From contig JAEWSD010000058.1 of the NCBI GenBank assembly GCA_023398615.1, positions 1-13,605 on the forward strand: a stretch of 13,605 bases of DNA, given 5' to 3'. This DNA is from Bacillota bacterium. GTDB lineage: Bacteria; Bacillota; Clostridia; Lachnospirales; Lachnospiraceae. The position numbers were made by a program, and so were the translations under genes. Shown here piece after piece: positions 1 through 6,834 of this stretch. Below the pieces are notes generated by a model. That model was given only the letters and a program-made list of their open reading frames with translations, did no database searches and was not told the origin of the DNA. The number at the start of each line of letters is the position of its first letter. The first letter of the stretch is position 1.

Positions 1-141
1 TTAAAAATATCATCCTAATTTATGGTAATATAATAAGTTTTTATTTACATACTGTCAAGAAATCATTCTATTACCTTGTTAGTACAACAATGATTTAAAA
101 ACCATACCATCTAAAGAAGAGAAAACATATTTTGTTTCTTG
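1..141. other. AT-rich upstream region without a gene
   Basis: This stretch is very AT-rich and holds no convincing reading frame. The only structure I see is a cluster of dyads at 61-95: AATCATT (61-67) with AATGATT (89-95), and TTGTT (76-80) with AACAA (86-90). It may be the regulatory region of the MarR gene that follows. Confidence 0.5.
76..90. promoter_or_regulatory. Candidate operator dyad upstream of marR-type gene
   Basis: TTGTT-AGTAC-AACAA is a perfect dyad with 5-bp arms and a 5-bp centre. It lies about 50 bp upstream of the -35 box of the MarR-family gene. MarR proteins bind short palindromes as dimers and often autoregulate, so this could be its operator. The dyad is short, AT-rich and not inside the promoter, so chance is a real alternative. 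Confidence 0.25.
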
Positions 142-170
142 TTGCCGATCATCAGTCCCTGTGTTACAAT
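142..170 (+). promoter_or_regulatory. Sigma-A-type promoter of the MarR-family gene
   Basis: TTGCCG (142-147) and TACAAT (165-170) are separated by 17 bp and match the -35 and -10 consensus at 4/6 and 5/6 positions. The expected start of transcription, near 177, leaves a leader of about 30 nt that contains the ribosome binding site AAGGTG (193-198). Confidence 0.65.
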
Positions 171-205
171 AATTCTAAAATTATTGAAGAATAAGGTGAT
201 AATGA

Positions 206-628
206 ATGGACGAAATAAATAGCTCGCCGCAGGCTGCTGAACTGAGAGCTTTATGGGATACCCTGCTGATTCATCATAAAATTGATATATGCACGGAACA
301 GTTAGAAGGCTGTAACATAATAGACTTGAAGATTCTCAAACTTTTGTTCGGGAATCCGGAGATAAAGATTAAGGATATAATAAATCTATTAAAGGTACCC
401 AACAGTACCATAACGAACGCAATTAACCGTCTGACGAAAAGAGAACTCCTGGAACGCAAGATTGACCCGATGGATTTACGATCCTTTGAACTGGTGCTTA
501 CGGCAAAGGGTAGAACCGCCGTCGAAGAACACCTGCAGGCGGAAATCCGGTTGTTTGAGGAACTGCTGCAGGATTTAAGCAGCGAAGAGAAATCCGAGTT
601 TATACATTTATTCCGAAAAATAGTATAG
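206..628 (+). CDS. MarR-family winged-helix transcriptional regulator
   Basis: A 140-residue protein of the usual MarR length. Residues about 54-82 form a helix-turn-helix (IKIKDIINLL, then a recognition helix around NSTITNAINRLTKREL). They are followed by a wing (about 83-103) with the D-P-x-D-x-R-S pattern and LTAKGR, as in many MarR proteins. N- and C-terminal helices would form the dimer interface. Such proteins are cytoplasmic dimeric repressors or activators, often ligand-responsive; the ligand and targets cannot be read here. AAGGTG lies 7 nt before the ATG. The gene has its own sigma-A promoter and is convergent with hypE (42 bp between stop codons), so it is not part of the hydrogenase transcript. 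Whether it controls that operon is unknown. Confidence 0.85.
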   Translation: MDEINSSPQAAELRALWDTLLIHHKIDICTEQLEGCNIIDLKILKLLFGNPEIKIKDIINLLKVPNSTITNAINRLTKRELLERKIDPMDLRSFELVLTAKGRTAVEEHLQAEIRLFEELLQDLSSEEKSEFIHLFRKIV

Positions 629-651
629 GACGCACTTTCCTATGCGATAAA

Positions 652-693
652 AAGGACTGCCGCAAAGCATTCAGCAGATGCGCGGCAGTCCTT
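652..693 (-). terminator. Intrinsic terminator of the ech-hyp operon, overlapping the hypE 3' end
   Basis: Read on the minus strand, AAGGACTGCCGC (693-682) pairs perfectly with GCGGCAGTCCTT (663-652) across an 18-nt loop, and a short T run (TTTTTATC, partly inside the stem) follows. The 12-bp GC-rich stem begins within the last codons of hypE, and the stop codon lies in the loop. On the plus strand the stem follows the MarR gene but lacks a T run, so it would be weaker in that direction. Confidence 0.8.
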
Positions 694-1648
694 CCCCGTA
701 TAAGGTATCGATAATCCGGTCGCCCTTTAAAAGTGTAGTCATGGTTACGCCGCCGCCTTCTGTTATCGACCCTATGATGGCCGCATTTTTGCCGTACCTG
801 CTCTTTCTTGCAGCTTCCAGAGCTCTTTCCGCCTGCTTTCCCGGCACCACCGCAATCATTTTTCCTTCATTTGCCATGTAAAGCGGGTCAAGCCCCAATA
901 TATTGCAGAAGCCCTTTACCTCTCTGCTGACCGGTATGGACGCTTCGTTTATCCTTACACCGCATTTTGAGGAAGCCGATACCTCGTTCAGAACGGTTGC
1001 AAGGCCGCCTCTGGTTACATCACGCATACAATGTACGCTGATATTGTTCTGCAGTAAATTCTTCACTATGGAGGTAAGAGGCGCGCAGTCACTGGATATT
1101 TCATTCTCTATTCCCATCCTTCCGGCCATGATTGCCGCCTGATGCTCACCCAAATAACCCGACAGCAGGATTACATCACCAACCCGGCAATTCGATATAC
1201 TGATCCCCGGCTTTAATATTTCTCCGATTCCTGAGGTGTTGATATAGATGCCTCCGTTTCCTTCAATTACCTTTGTGTCACCTGCAACAATTTGAACATT
1301 CGCTTCCTTTGCCGCCGCCTTCATAGACCGGGCAATTCTGTCGAGGCTTTCCGTATCGGCTCCTTCCTCTATAATAAAGCCTGCCGTAAGATACCTGGGC
1401 TTTGCGCCCATCATGGAAAGATCGTTTACCGTACCGCAGACGGCCAGCTTTCCCACATCTCCGCCTTTAAAGAAAAGCGGAGTAACCACGAAGGAATCCG
1501 TCGTATAGGCAATCCTTCCGTGAAGGTTAAGTACTGCCGCATCCTCCAGTCTGTTCAGAATCCTGTTGTCAAAATTTTTTAAAAAGATGTCATTGATTAA
1601 ATCCGACGTCTGCCTGCCGCCGCTGCCATAAGACATAGTGATTCTCAT
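671..1648 (-). CDS. hypE: Hydrogenase maturation protein HypE (carbamoyl dehydratase)
   Basis: A 325-residue protein of the PurM/AIR-synthase fold. The N-terminal MSYGSGGR region, the TTDSFVV..P.FFKGGD segment, GTVNDLSMMGA and AGDTK are typical of HypE. The protein ends in LPRIC, whose terminal cysteine in this family receives a carbamoyl group from HypF and is dehydrated with ATP to a thiocyanate, the source of the cyanide ligands of the NiFe site. HypE works in the cytoplasm with HypF and then hands cyanide to the HypC-HypD complex. Its ATG overlaps the hypD stop by 4 bases (ATGA), which suggests translational coupling; a GGAG lies about 6 nt upstream. It is the last gene of the operon, and its final codons form the 5' arm of the terminator. 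Confidence 0.96.
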   Translation of the reverse strand: MRITMSYGSGGRQTSDLINDIFLKNFDNRILNRLEDAAVLNLHGRIAYTTDSFVVTPLFFKGGDVGKLAVCGTVNDLSMMGAKPRYLTAGFIIEEGADTESLDRIARSMKAAAKEANVQIVAGDTKVIEGNGGIYINTSGIGEILKPGISISNCRVGDVILLSGYLGEHQAAIMAGRMGIENEISSDCAPLTSIVKNLLQNNISVHCMRDVTRGGLATVLNEVSASSKCGVRINEASIPVSREVKGFCNILGLDPLYMANEGKMIAVVPGKQAERALEAARKSRYGKNAAIIGSITEGGGVTMTTLLKGDRIIDTLYGEGLPRIC

Positions 1649-2718
1649 ATTCCGCTCCCGTCCGCATGTCCCGCATGCATATTCTTATACCATATCCCGC
1701 ATGCACCTTCCACAGATACCATGCAGGGCCCGACCGCGTTAAGCGGCGAACAGGCCGTTTTAAATAACGGACAGTCTGACGGATGTATACGGCCCAATAT
1801 TACGTCCCTGCACCGGCAGCCCTTCGGAGTATTTTCCGTAACATCCGTAATATTGCTTCCCGCATCATAATCCGCATATTCCGGTTTTAACCGCAGGGCG
1901 GAATCCTGAATCGTTCCGATCCCTCTCCAGTAACCGTCCGTACTTTCGAAATACCGTCCGATCATAGCAAGAGCCTTCTGATTGCCGTTCTCCGTAACCG
2001 CACTCTCATACAGATTCTTCATATGGTATTCGTGACCGGCAGTCTGCCGCAGAATTTCATAAATCGCCGCGATAATGTGTTCACCCTCGAAGCCGGAAAC
2101 CACGAATGGTTTCTGATACTTCCCGGCAAGAGGCTTATAAATGTTGCAGCCGGTTATAACACTTACATGACCGGGGCAAAGGAATGCATCAATCCCCTTT
2201 TCATTTTCACAGATATAGGTAAGCGCCGGAATCATCGTTTTAAGAGAGGTTAGAAGCCTCAGATTTTTAATATTGGTATTCCGCATTTCCTCTATCATTA
2301 AAGCATATATGGGAGTAGTTGTTTCAAAACCTACCGCCGCAAAAACATATTGAACGTTTCTGTTCTCCGCAGCAAGCTTAAGGGCAGCCAAAGGGGAATA
2401 CAGGATTCTTACATCCGCACCGGCGGCCTTTGCTTCCGTCAGAGACAGTTCATTTCCCTTGACCTTCATCATATCCCCGAATGTCAAAACACAGTACCGC
2501 TCCTTTAAGGACAGCTCCACAAGCTTATCGATGTAACCGGCGGAGGTTACGCATACCGGACACCCCGGACCTGAGATTAATTGAATCTGCGGGGACAGAA
2601 AGCTTCTGATTCCGTTCTTGAATATACTGGAGGTATGTGTGCCGCACACCTCCATGATCTTGATTCTTCGCCCGTTATAATTTTTCAGTTCCTCTTTCAC
2701 CTGGTACAGCGTCTTCAT
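1645..2718 (-). CDS. hypD: Hydrogenase maturation protein HypD (Fe-S scaffold)
   Basis: HypD is the [4Fe-4S] scaffold on which, with HypC, the Fe(CN)2CO unit is assembled. Visible hallmarks are EVCGTHT and SGPGCPVCVT in the first 60 residues, GFETTTP in the middle, CPGHVSVITG, and the cysteine-rich C-terminus (GCRCRDVILG, then HPSDCPLF.TACSPL..VGPCMVSVEGAC) that ligates the cluster. Two in-frame ATGs are available at 2724 and 2718. GGAGG abuts the first with no spacing and sits 6 nt before the second, so I chose 2718, giving 357 residues starting MKTLYQ. The start overlaps the end of hypC by 44 bases and the stop overlaps hypE by 4, so translation of hypC, hypD and hypE is probably coupled. 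Confidence 0.95.
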   Translation of the reverse strand: MKTLYQVKEELKNYNGRRIKIMEVCGTHTSSIFKNGIRSFLSPQIQLISGPGCPVCVTSAGYIDKLVELSLKERYCVLTFGDMMKVKGNELSLTEAKAAGADVRILYSPLAALKLAAENRNVQYVFAAVGFETTTPIYALMIEEMRNTNIKNLRLLTSLKTMIPALTYICENEKGIDAFLCPGHVSVITGCNIYKPLAGKYQKPFVVSGFEGEHIIAAIYEILRQTAGHEYHMKNLYESAVTENGNQKALAMIGRYFESTDGYWRGIGTIQDSALRLKPEYADYDAGSNITDVTENTPKGCRCRDVILGRIHPSDCPLFKTACSPLNAVGPCMVSVEGACGIWYKNMHAGHADGSGI

Positions 2719-2932
2719 CTGCATCCTCCTGCAAATCCTTAAATATACCCAGTATCTCTTCTGCCATATCCTGCTTTAATACTTCCAGTACGCAGCCGGC
2801 GTGTGTCAGCACATAATCACCCGGCTTTACCGACACCAGCGAAATGTTTGCTTCAAATATATTATCCATGATATCGACCTTAGCCATATTACCGTTTATC
2901 TCAATAATTTTACCGGGTACCGCAACACACAT
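2675..2932 (-). CDS. hypC: Hydrogenase maturation chaperone HypC
   Basis: An 85-residue HypC/HupF-family chaperone. It begins MCVAVPG; Cys2 is the residue that in this family contacts HypD and later the large-subunit precursor while carrying the Fe(CN)2CO group. The segment GDYVLTHAGCVLEVL is also characteristic. The acidic tail (about residues 67-85) is encoded in the stretch shared with the start of hypD and is probably a consequence of the overlap. GGAGG sits 7 nt before the ATG and lies within the last codons of hypF; only 2 bases separate the hypF stop from this start. It is the only HypC-type gene in the window, so it presumably serves EchE. Confidence 0.95.
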   Translation of the reverse strand: MCVAVPGKIIEINGNMAKVDIMDNIFEANISLVSVKPGDYVLTHAGCVLEVLKQDMAEEILGIFKDLQEDADEDAVPGERGTEKL

Positions 2933-2934
2933 AT

Positions 2935-5184
2935 TTATGCCTCCATTAATCCTATAAAAGCCTGTCCCAGGCTGATTGACCCGTCATTCGGCGGAACGGC
3001 GGCATTCATATAGACATGAAAACCTTTTGCCCGCAGATTCTTAAGAAGATGTTCCGTAAGTACGGTATTCTGAAAAACACCGCCGCTTAACGCGACCGTA
3101 TCCAGCCCCTGACCGGACCGGATGAGGTCACATACCTCTACAACGGCATCAGAAACCGCGTAGTGAAACCCAAGCGCAAGAGATTCCGTATCTTCCGGAA
3201 GTCTGCAAAGGGATTCCAGCAACGGTTTCGGATCCATCTCAATCATATCACCTTTTCTGTTTATTGCAAAGGAAAGTTCTGCCGCCTTTTTCCCGGCCCG
3301 TATCGCAAGCACCGCCGCTTTCTCAAGCTTGGCGGCACATTCGCCTTCATAGCTGTTATAATCCTGAACGTTGAGGATCGAAGCCACTGCATCGAATAAC
3401 CTTCCCATGCTCGAAGACAGTACGGTATTGATCCTTGCCTTAAGCGCCGCCCGGATGATATCACTGTGCTCCTCCCTGCAATATTCCTCGAGTCCCGCAT
3501 TTATCAAAAAACACGCCGCCGTCTTTGCGGCATCGCGCATGGACCGGTCGCCGCCCAGCAAAGGCGTATAGCACAGATGCGCCGCCCTTGTAAATTCGGC
3601 TCCGTCACAGATTAAGACTTCCCCGCCCCAAATATTTCCGTCCGTACCATAACCCGTGCCGTCAAAGGCAATACCGATGACTCTTTCCGACAAGCCGTAC
3701 TCCGCCATAACGGAAGCGATATGCGCATGGTGGTGCTGCACGGGGATTACCGGAATGCCCAGCTCCCTTGCATACTTTGAGGATAAGTAATTGGGATGCA
3801 GATCACAGAGCGCAATATCCGGCGAAATCTTTAAAAGCCCCGACAGGTCCGTAACGGCCGTTTTATATTCCTGTAATATATCACTTTCCTCCAGGTCGCC
3901 GAAATACTGGGATACTACCGCATTGCCTCCCTTATAGAGACAGAACGCCGCTTTCAGGTCCCCGCCTGCGGCAAAAATCCGTATCTTCTTTTTGCTTTCC
4001 GGAAGGAATACCGGATAAGGCACATAGCCCCGGCTCCTGCGGATAAGCTGAGGCCGCCTATCGATGATCCTTGCCACAGAATCGTCAACGGAACGGACAA
4101 TTCTTCGTTCATGATACAATACTCCGTCGAGATAAGGTGACCGGACCGATAACATATGTGAGTCCTCTTTTATAATCGGCTTGCCCGACAGATTGGCACT
4201 CGTCATGACAAGCGGTCCGCAATGCTTCGTAAGAAGAATCTGCAAGGGGGTATACGGCAGAAAAGCTCCGATATATACGCTGCCTTTATTCGTCGAATAA
4301 GCCATGTCTTTCTCCAGGGAATAAAGCAGTACGATGGGGCGGGCTTTTGATTCCAGCAGTTCCCTCTCCTCCTCCGACAGGAGGCAATGCTCCCGGACGG
4401 ATGCCGGCGAATCAAACATCACCGCAAACGGCTTTTCTTCCCGCCCCTTTAGCTCCCTGAGATGATTTACCGTATCTTCCCGAAACGGCGAACAGGCGAA
4501 ATGATATCCCCCGATACCCTTCACGGCAATAATACCGCCTGCCTTTATGATATCCGCCGCTTTGTGAAATGCCTGTTCTTCCTTAAGTCCATCGAATATC
4601 AGACAGGGACCGCAGTCATAGCAGGATATCGTCTGGGCATGGAAGCGTCTGTCGTCAGGTGAAGTATATTCGTTGTTACAGGCAGGGCACATGTCAAAAT
4701 CCTTCATTGCCGTATTCTCCCTGTCATATGGCAGTTCCTCTATGATTGTATATCTGGGGCCGCAGGACATACAGCTGACAAAGGGATTTAAAAAGCGCCT
4801 GTTGCCCTCGTCAAACAGCTCCTTCCGGCATTCCGGGCAGACCGGCAGGTCGGGTGGGATAATAGAGGCTTCCTCATTCGAAGAACTGCTTATGATCGAG
4901 AAATCACCGAATTCCCATGATTCATCACGGACAGGTTCCTCCATTACTAACTTCACCATCTCCATGCCCCCGTCCTTGCAGGCCCGTAACTCATTCAGGA
5001 ACCCGTTCAGTTCCTCCTGTGAAGATTGAGTCATGATTTCCGCCAGGCCTCCGAGGTTGCGTACCGTTCCCTTTATATTATGTTTTTCGGCAAGACGATA
5101 AACAAGGGGGCGGAAACCGACCCCCTGAACAATCCCGTAAACGGTTATTCTCTTTCTTATGATCCCATTTTTTTCATTATCCAT
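2935..5184 (-). CDS. hypF: Carbamoyltransferase HypF
   Basis: HypF turns carbamoyl phosphate and ATP into a carbamoyl-adenylate and transfers the carbamoyl group to the C-terminal cysteine of HypE. The 749 residues match the full-length family architecture. There is an acylphosphatase-like domain (about 10-100, VQGVGFRP at 19-26). A zinc-finger region has four CxxC pairs (C116/C119, C138/C141, C166/C169, C188/C191). A YrdC-like domain follows (about 205-390, KGIGGYHFAC, MTSANLSG). The C-terminal Kae1-like domain carries HHHAH at 484-488 and FDGTGYG near 507-513. The ATG overlaps the end of hypB by 28 bases with no clear Shine-Dalgarno, so coupled translation is likely. All domains appear intact. 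Confidence 0.96.
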   Translation of the reverse strand: MDNEKNGIIRKRITVYGIVQGVGFRPLVYRLAEKHNIKGTVRNLGGLAEIMTQSSQEELNGFLNELRACKDGGMEMVKLVMEEPVRDESWEFGDFSIISSSSNEEASIIPPDLPVCPECRKELFDEGNRRFLNPFVSCMSCGPRYTIIEELPYDRENTAMKDFDMCPACNNEYTSPDDRRFHAQTISCYDCGPCLIFDGLKEEQAFHKAADIIKAGGIIAVKGIGGYHFACSPFREDTVNHLRELKGREEKPFAVMFDSPASVREHCLLSEEERELLESKARPIVLLYSLEKDMAYSTNKGSVYIGAFLPYTPLQILLTKHCGPLVMTSANLSGKPIIKEDSHMLSVRSPYLDGVLYHERRIVRSVDDSVARIIDRRPQLIRRSRGYVPYPVFLPESKKKIRIFAAGGDLKAAFCLYKGGNAVVSQYFGDLEESDILQEYKTAVTDLSGLLKISPDIALCDLHPNYLSSKYARELGIPVIPVQHHHAHIASVMAEYGLSERVIGIAFDGTGYGTDGNIWGGEVLICDGAEFTRAAHLCYTPLLGGDRSMRDAAKTAACFLINAGLEEYCREEHSDIIRAALKARINTVLSSSMGRLFDAVASILNVQDYNSYEGECAAKLEKAAVLAIRAGKKAAELSFAINRKGDMIEMDPKPLLESLCRLPEDTESLALGFHYAVSDAVVEVCDLIRSGQGLDTVALSGGVFQNTVLTEHLLKNLRAKGFHVYMNAAVPPNDGSISLGQAFIGLMEA

Positions 5185-5810
5185 GCCAATACTTCATCAA
5201 AACCTTCCCCTGTTTTACAGGAAATCTGAATTACGGGTGCGGTCTTGTTCAAGGCTCTTACACCCTTCATAAAGAAACTTTCATCAAAATCTATATAGGA
5301 AAGAAGATCACATTTATTAATAAGGATAATATCAGCCTTCTCAAAGGCCAGAGGATATTTATACGGCTTATCGCTGCCCTCCGTTACGGTTGATATAAGC
5401 ATCTTCGCATGTTCTCCGATCTGAAATTCGGCAGGGCACACCAGATTGCCTATATTCTCTATGAAGAGCAAGCCATTCTCAATATCCAGATCCTCTACCG
5501 CTTTCCCGATCAGCGGGGAATCCAAATGACAGGCTCCGCCCGTATTGATCTGTATTGTCTTTACACCCAGGGAAAGCAAGGTACGGGTATCAAAATCCGC
5601 CTCGATATCTCCTTCGATTACATAAGGTGTAACTCCCTGCAGACGTTTTGCTATCTGGATTAAGCATGAAGTTTTACCTGCGCCCGGTGCTCCCATGACA
5701 TTAATTGCATAAATGCCCTTTTGGGTAAGGTCTGCATTAATCTGTGCCGCAATCTCATCATTCTTATCATAGACGGATTGCATGATTTCGATTTCCTTCG
5801 TTTCCGTCAT
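5157..5810 (-). CDS. hypB: Nickel-insertion GTPase HypB
   Basis: HypB is a SIMIBI-class GTPase that, with HypA, delivers nickel to the large-subunit precursor. In this 217-residue protein the P-loop GAPGAGKT is at 40-47, the conserved metal-site segment NTGGACHLD at 89-97, ENIGNLVCP at 118-126 and the guanine-specificity NKCD at 165-168. The N-terminus has neither the histidine-rich nickel-storage stretch nor the CxxCGC motif found in some HypBs, so it is a minimal form and nickel should bind only at the Cys-His GTPase-domain site. AGAGG lies 8 nt before the ATG, and 21 bp separate it from hypA. The 3' end overlaps hypF. Confidence 0.96.
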   Translation of the reverse strand: MTETKEIEIMQSVYDKNDEIAAQINADLTQKGIYAINVMGAPGAGKTSCLIQIAKRLQGVTPYVIEGDIEADFDTRTLLSLGVKTIQINTGGACHLDSPLIGKAVEDLDIENGLLFIENIGNLVCPAEFQIGEHAKMLISTVTEGSDKPYKYPLAFEKADIILINKCDLLSYIDFDESFFMKGVRALNKTAPVIQISCKTGEGFDEVLAWIMKKMGS

Positions 5811-5831
5811 TTTACCAACCTCTTTCCTTTC

Positions 5832-6170
5832 TTATACCTCGATAGATTTAATATAGAATTCCTTTCCGATCTCCGTAGGACTGCCTTCGCTGCCGCAAGC
5901 CGGGCACTGAAAGGAGAACGGTTTTCTGATAAACAGCCTGCCGCAGCTGTTGCATTTAAGCTTCGGTTTCACCCTGCTTATATTAAGCCTGGCATGCTCA
6001 CATAAGCTTCCTTCCGCAATAATATCAAAATACAGTTCAATGGAACTGGCTACATAACCGGAATAGTCTCCGACAACCAGGTTAATCTGTTTGACCTCTT
6101 TGGCATCGCTTTCCTCTGCGGCTTTGCATGCAACCTCAATGATCCTCTGTGTGATCGGGTACTCGTGCAT
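5832..6170 (-). CDS. hypA: Nickel metallochaperone HypA
   Basis: HypA binds nickel through its N-terminal Met-His-Glu and carries a structural zinc site, here C73/C76 and C89/C92 (CNSC and CPAC). It works with HypB and docks on the large subunit. An in-frame ATG at 6182 would add four residues (MNIP). I chose 6170 because the mature protein should begin MHEYPITQ, with His2 at the nickel site, and because AAGGG directly abuts the upstream ATG with no spacing. The resulting 112 residues fit the family. The start lies 35 bases inside the 3' end of echF, which ties the maturation genes to the structural genes. Confidence 0.94.
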   Translation of the reverse strand: MHEYPITQRIIEVACKAAEESDAKEVKQINLVVGDYSGYVASSIELYFDIIAEGSLCEHARLNISRVKPKLKCNSCGRLFIRKPFSFQCPACGSEGSPTEIGKEFYIKSIEV

Positions 6171-6501
6171 TGGTATATTCATCCCTTACTTTTTCCTGTG
6201 ACGGAGCCGTATAGCGGTTATCCATCGTCAGGCATTTTTTTGGACACACTTCGCTGCAATAATTGCACTGAATGCATTGAAGCCTTTGTATGCTCCAGGT
6301 AGATTTCGGTTTATCCACCTTAATTGCACCCGTAGGGCAGCGTCTCTCACAGAGCCCGCAAAAGATGCAATCGGATACGGAGATCTCAATTCTGCCCCTG
6401 GTGCGTTCAAAATTATCCTTTTTCCCCAAAGGATACTGTTCCGTATACGGTCCATGAATGACACTTTTAACAAGTGTCTTCGTCATACTTAAAATCGACA
6501 T
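6136..6501 (-). CDS. echF: Ech hydrogenase subunit F, 2x[4Fe-4S] ferredoxin-like
   Basis: A 121-residue polyferredoxin subunit with two complete binding motifs: C45-x2-C48-x2-C51-x3-C55-P and C76-x2-C79-x2-C82-x3-C86-P. This corresponds to EchF, HycF and NuoI, which pass electrons from ferredoxin to the small subunit in group 4 hydrogenases. The short N-terminal stretch (GPYTEQYPLGKKDNFERTRG) before the first motif is characteristic of these subunits and argues against a free ferredoxin. AGAGG sits 5 nt before the ATG. The 333-bp repeat-rich spacer precedes it, so this transcript region must be read through hairpins and a MITE-like element. Its 3' end overlaps hypA. Confidence 0.92.
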   Translation of the reverse strand: MSILSMTKTLVKSVIHGPYTEQYPLGKKDNFERTRGRIEISVSDCIFCGLCERRCPTGAIKVDKPKSTWSIQRLQCIQCNYCSEVCPKKCLTMDNRYTAPSQEKVRDEYTNARVPDHTEDH

Positions 6502-6510
6502 TTTAACCTC

Positions 6511-6592
6511 TAGTCTTGCGCACGCTCTTTGCGCATGTCAAGTTTGTGGTGCGCAAGCACAAACTTGTGGTTGAAAAATTTATTTTTCAACC
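6511..6592. repeat. Cluster of three consecutive hairpins upstream of echF
   Basis: Three inverted repeats stand in a row. TGCGCA (6517-6522) and TGCGCA (6530-6535) enclose a 7-nt loop. CAAGTTTGTG (6539-6548) and CACAAACTTG (6558-6567) form a perfect 10-bp stem with a 9-nt loop. GGTTGAAAAA (6569-6578) and TTTTTCAACC (6583-6592) form a perfect 10-bp stem with a 4-nt loop. They lie between the MITE-like element and the echF ribosome binding site. They could be a dispersed intergenic repeat, an RNA processing site or partial terminators; the sequence alone does not decide. Confidence 0.7.
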
Positions 6593-6620
6593 TAACCCCC
6601 ATGCCTTTCAATTTTTTGAT

Positions 6621-6823
6621 GAGGCTGTTGCAAAACTCATAATATAATGAATCTCTACGAATTTGTTCGCAAATATTTCTTGAAATTTGTGCTCCGTCGC
6701 GCGAGAGGCAGCGACATTCTCTTTCTTGTCGCTTCTCGCGCATACCTCGCATAAATTATCTCGAACTATTTATGAACAATTCGTTTAGGGTGCCGTAATA
6801 ATTATGAGTTTTGCAACAGCCCC
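6621..6823. mobile_element. 203-bp MITE-like element with terminal inverted repeats
   Basis: The ends match as inverted repeats in 22 of 23 positions: GAGGCTGTTGCAAAACTCAT plus AAT (6621-6643) against ATTATGAGTTTTGCAACAGC plus CCC (6801-6823). The interior is also self-complementary. CGAATTTGTTC (6658-6668) pairs with GAACAATTCG (6774-6783) allowing one bulge, and 6699-6716 pairs with 6727-6741 allowing a 3-nt bulge. The whole element could therefore fold into one long hairpin. No transposase is present, which fits a non-autonomous element moved in trans. Flanks are TGAT on the left and TGAA on the right, so a target duplication is not certain. The GGGGCTGTTGCAAAA-like tips recall ends of some IS families, but I cannot assign one. 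Confidence 0.8.
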
Positions 6824-6834
6824 TGAATAAAATG

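Noticed and set aside
4673..5029. 118-codon plus-strand open frame opposite hypF
   Set aside because: It is the antisense shadow of the zinc-finger and acylphosphatase coding region of hypF, with no domain of its own.
6510..6752. 80-codon minus-strand open frame in the echE-echF spacer
   Set aside because: It runs through the MITE-like element and the three hairpins, has an arginine-rich composition dictated by the inverted repeats, and matches no family I recognise.
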